Below, piece after piece: positions 5,560-8,207 of a DNA stretch of 8,207 nt. Each line of letters begins with the position of its first letter. Positions within the stretch are counted from its first letter, which is position 1. The notes below the pieces were generated by a model that was not told where the DNA came from, did no database searches, and saw nothing but the letters and a program-made list of their open reading frames with translations. Source of the stretch: Bordetella parapertussis (GTDB lineage Bacteria; Pseudomonadota; Gammaproteobacteria; Burkholderiales; Burkholderiaceae_C); contig CALQBT020000099.1 of the NCBI GenBank assembly GCA_943328885.2, forward strand, positions 1 to 8,207. Reading direction: 5' to 3'. The position numbers were made by a program, and so were the translations under genes.

Positions 5560-8207
5560 ATCTGTCGGAGCTGTTCATCCGCCGACCGGTGATGACGGTC
5601 TTGCTCAACCTGGCGATCGTCGCGGCCGGCATCATCGGCCTGAGCAAGATCCCGGTCGCCGCGCTGCCGAGCTACAACACACCGGTGATCAATGTCACGG
5701 CGCTGCTGCCAGGCGCCAGCCCTGAGACCATGGCCACCGCGGTGGCGCTGCAACTCGAAAAGCAGTTCCAGATCATCCCTGCGCTGGCGGTGATCAGCTC
5801 GACCAACACCTTGGGAACGACCACGGTGACGCTCGAGTTCGATGAGAGCCGCAACATCGACCTGGCCGCGGTCGATGTGCAAGCCGCGTTGTTGCGCGCG
5901 CAGCGAACGCTGCCCGTGGAGATGACGATCCCGCCGAGCTACCGCAAGGTCAACCCGGCCGATGCGCCCATCCTGTTCCTGGCGCTGACCTCGCCGTCGA
6001 TGAACCTGGCCGACCTGCAGGACTTCGCCGAACACCTGATCTCGCCCACTTTGTCCACGCTCAACGGTGTGGCCCAGGTCAATATCTATGGCGCCAAGCG
6101 TTTTGCGGTGCGGGTGCGGGTCGACCCCAACGCACTGGCCATGCGCAACCTCAGCCTCGATGAGGTGCGGCTGGCGCTGACCGCGGCCAACTCCAACACC
6201 CCAGTCGGCACGCTCGAGGGACCGCGCCAGATCCTGACGCTGCAGGCCAACAAGCAGCTGGCCAGTGCGGCCGCTTACGCCGAGCTGATCATCAGCGTCA
6301 AGGGTGGCAACCCGGTGCGGCTGCGAGACGTGGCGCAGGTCGAGGACAGCTTCGAGGTGCTCAAGAGTTCGGCCAATTTCAATGGCGAGAGCTCGATCAC
6401 ATTGGCGATCCAGCGGCAACCCGATGCCAACACGGTGGCGGTGGTCGATGCGATCAAGGCCAAGCTGCCGGGATTTCGCGCCCAGTTGCCGCAGTCGGTT
6501 CGGATGAACGTCGTCAACGACCGCTCGGTGTCGATCCGCGATGCACTGCACGATGTCACGCTGACGATGCTGGGGACGATCGCGCTGGTGGTGCTGGTGA
6601 TCTTCCTGTTCCTGCGCCGCTTTGTCGCCACCGTGATCCCGACGCTGTCGCTACCCGTGTCGCTGCTGGGTGCGTTGGCGATGCTCTGGGCCTTCGGCTA
6701 CACCATCGACAACATTTCGCTGCTGGGGCTAACCTTGGCCGTCGGACTGGTGGTCGACGACGCGATCGTGATGCTCGAGAACATCATGCGCCATGTCGAG
6801 CATGGCGAGCCGCCTTTTCAGGCTGCTTTGCGCGCTTCGCGCGAAGTCGGTTTCACGATCCTGTCGATCTCGATCTCGCTGGTCGCGGTGTTCATCCCGA
6901 TCTTCTTCATGCCTGGGGTGATCGGGCTGCTGTTTCACGAGTTTGCGGTGATCGTCTCGCTGGCCATCGTCGCCTCGGCCTTCGTCTCGCTGACGCTGGT
7001 GCCGATGATGGCCAGCCGATTCCTCACCGACGAGGCGCACAAGAAGCCGCCGGGATTCCTGGTGCGCGGATTCGGCCATGCTTTCGACGCGATGCTGAGC
7101 GGCTACAGCCGCAGCTTGGACGGCGCGCTGCGCTGGCGAAAGTCCGTGCTGTTGGTCGCCTTGCTGACCTTCGTCGGCACCGGACTTCTCTTCAAGGACA
7201 TCCCCAAAGGCTTCTTCCCCGAAGAGGACATCGGGCAGATGAACGTCAGCACCGAGGGTGCCGAAGACGTGTCGTTCGAGGAGATGGTGCGCTTGCAGGA
7301 CCGAGCTGCGGCGATCTTCCGTGCCGACCCGGCGGTGGCGAGCGTGACCTCGTTCAATGGCGGACTGGGTTCGCAGAACACAGGTCGGTTGTTCCTCAAC
7401 CTCAAGCCCCGGTCCGAGCGACCGCCGATGAAGCAGGTGATCGAAGGCCTGCGCAAGAAGCTCCGTGGCTTGCCCGGCATCAACGTGTTCATGCGGCCGA
7501 CGCAGAACCTGCAGCTCGGCGGCCGGCCCAGCAAGGCCCAGTACCAGTACATCCTGCAGAGCGTTCAGGCCGGCGAGTTGAACGACTGGGCGGTCAAGCT
7601 GCAAGACAAGCTGCGTGCCGACCCGCTGTTTCGCGATGTCACCAGCGATTCGCAGTTGCGCGGCCTGCAGGCCACGCTGGCGATTGATCGGGTGCGCGCC
7701 GCGGCACTGGGTGTGACGATCGACAACATCCGTTCGGCACTGTTTTCCGCTTTCGGCGAGCGCCAGGTCAGCACGATCTTCACCAACGTCGACAGCTACC
7801 AGGTGATCATGGAAGTGGCGCCTCAGGCCAAAGCCGACGAGAGCGCGCTGGGTGGGGTTTACGTTCGCGCCTCGACCGGTGCGCTGGTGCCGATGTCGGC
7901 CTTCACGACGGTCAAGCGCACGGTCGGCCCGACCTCGATCAACCATGTCGGCCAGCTGCAGGCGGTCACGGTTTCGTTCAACTTGGCGCCGGGTGCAGCG
8001 CTGGGCGACGCGACCAACCGCATCGACAAGGCCCGGCAAGAAATCCGGCTGCCCGATTCGGTGATCACCACTTACGGCGGCGACGCGGCTGTGTTCAAGA
8101 ACTCGCAAGGCAGCCAGGTGGTGCTGATCGTCGGCGCGTTGCTGGTGATCTATGTCTTGCTGGGCGTGCTCTACGAGAGCTACATCCACCCGATCACGAT
8201 CCTGGCC
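5556..8207 (+). CDS. RND multidrug efflux permease (MdtB/MdtC-like, HAE1 class), 3' end outside the window
   Basis: Inner-membrane proton-driven pump that expels drugs or other hydrophobic compounds through the adaptor and an outer-membrane channel. 884 codons are present of an expected 1030-1050. The ATG at 5556 overlaps the adaptor's TGA (ATGA), with GGAG 10 bases upstream. It opens with the typical MNLSELFIRRPV and membrane segment 1 (about 12-31), then the first periplasmic porter loop with PGASPETMATAVALQLE. Segments 2-6 follow (about 333-545 region), including segment 4 with GLVVDDAIVMLENI; Asp401 and Asp402 match the proton-relay pair D407/D408 of AcrB. Segment 7 is about 527-543, then the second porter loop with NTGRLFLNLKPRSERPP and LQLGGRPSKAQYQY, which resembles MdtC. 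The window ends in segment 8 (about 855-884). The relay Lys and Arg of segments 10 and 11 lie outside. Only one pump gene is visible, so a paired MdtB/MdtC arrangement cannot be judged. Confidence 0.95.
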   Translation, partial: MNLSELFIRRPVMTVLLNLAIVAAGIIGLSKIPVAALPSYNTPVINVTALLPGASPETMATAVALQLEKQFQIIPALAVISSTNTLGTTTVTLEFDESRNIDLAAVDVQAALLRAQRTLPVEMTIPPSYRKVNPADAPILFLALTSPSMNLADLQDFAEHLISPTLSTLNGVAQVNIYGAKRFAVRVRVDPNALAMRNLSLDEVRLALTAANSNTPVGTLEGPRQILTLQANKQLASAAAYAELIISVKGGNPVRLRDVAQVEDSFEVLKSSANFNGESSITLAIQRQPDANTVAVVDAIKAKLPGFRAQLPQSVRMNVVNDRSVSIRDALHDVTLTMLGTIALVVLVIFLFLRRFVATVIPTLSLPVSLLGALAMLWAFGYTIDNISLLGLTLAVGLVVDDAIVMLENIMRHVEHGEPPFQAALRASREVGFTILSISISLVAVFIPIFFMPGVIGLLFHEFAVIVSLAIVASAFVSLTLVPMMASRFLTDEAHKKPPGFLVRGFGHAFDAMLSGYSRSLDGALRWRKSVLLVALLTFVGTGLLFKDIPKGFFPEEDIGQMNVSTEGAEDVSFEEMVRLQDRAAAIFRADPAVASVTSFNGGLGSQNTGRLFLNLKPRSERPPMKQVIEGLRKKLRGLPGINVFMRPTQNLQLGGRPSKAQYQYILQSVQAGELNDWAVKLQDKLRADPLFRDVTSDSQLRGLQATLAIDRVRAAALGVTIDNIRSALFSAFGERQVSTIFTNVDSYQVIMEVAPQAKADESALGGVYVRASTGALVPMSAFTTVKRTVGPTSINHVGQLQAVTVSFNLAPGAALGDATNRIDKARQEIRLPDSVITTYGGDAAVFKNSQGSQVVLIVGALLVIYVLLGVLYESYIHPITILA

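Noticed and set aside
5193..8189. Two very long open frames on the minus strand (5193-6551 and 6729-8189) opposite the efflux genes
   Set aside because: Their translations are rich in Arg, His, Gln and Asp with no recognisable domain, as expected from the antisense of GC-rich coding DNA, while the plus strand encodes a clear RND pump and adaptor.
1..8207. Search for a mobile element, CRISPR array, toxin-antitoxin pair or defence system
   Set aside because: No transposase, integrase, terminal repeats, spaced direct repeats or defence-type domains were visible, and base composition looks even across all genes.

Overview
The window reads as ordinary chromosomal DNA of a GC-rich proteobacterium. 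Third codon positions are mostly G or C, and the gene families and their arrangement suggest a betaproteobacterium of the Burkholderiales. That placement is inferred from style; there is no rRNA or other taxonomic marker here. Six protein genes fill almost all of the window, and two of them run off its ends.

Left part (1-3524). A second-type FtsH membrane protease is read leftward and its 3' end lies outside the window. Back to back with it, across only 48 bases, starts a rightward pair: a DUF429 protein (predicted RNase H-like fold) and, 12 bases later, an unusual class A-like DnaJ co-chaperone. The DnaJ has an intact J domain and four zinc-finger repeats, but an Arg-rich linker where the Gly/Phe region should be, and it begins at TTG.

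Right part (3525-8207). A 162-base gap carries a perfect 8+8 base inverted repeat just ahead of a MarR-type regulator, the best candidate operator in the window. The regulator gene overlaps the start of a lipoprotein membrane-fusion protein gene, which in turn overlaps the start of an RND inner-membrane pump gene (ATGA overlap). The three look like one translationally coupled, self-regulated multidrug-efflux operon of the MdtABC/AcrAB kind. The pump is cut at the window end after 884 codons, before transmembrane segments 9-12. An outer-membrane channel gene, if there is one, would lie downstream.

I found no tRNA, rRNA, CRISPR array, insertion sequence, phage gene or obvious sign of transfer. 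I found no convincing new biological system. The points worth a second look are the operator, the atypical DnaJ, its pairing with DUF429 next to ftsH, and two TTG starts backed by good ribosome-binding sites.
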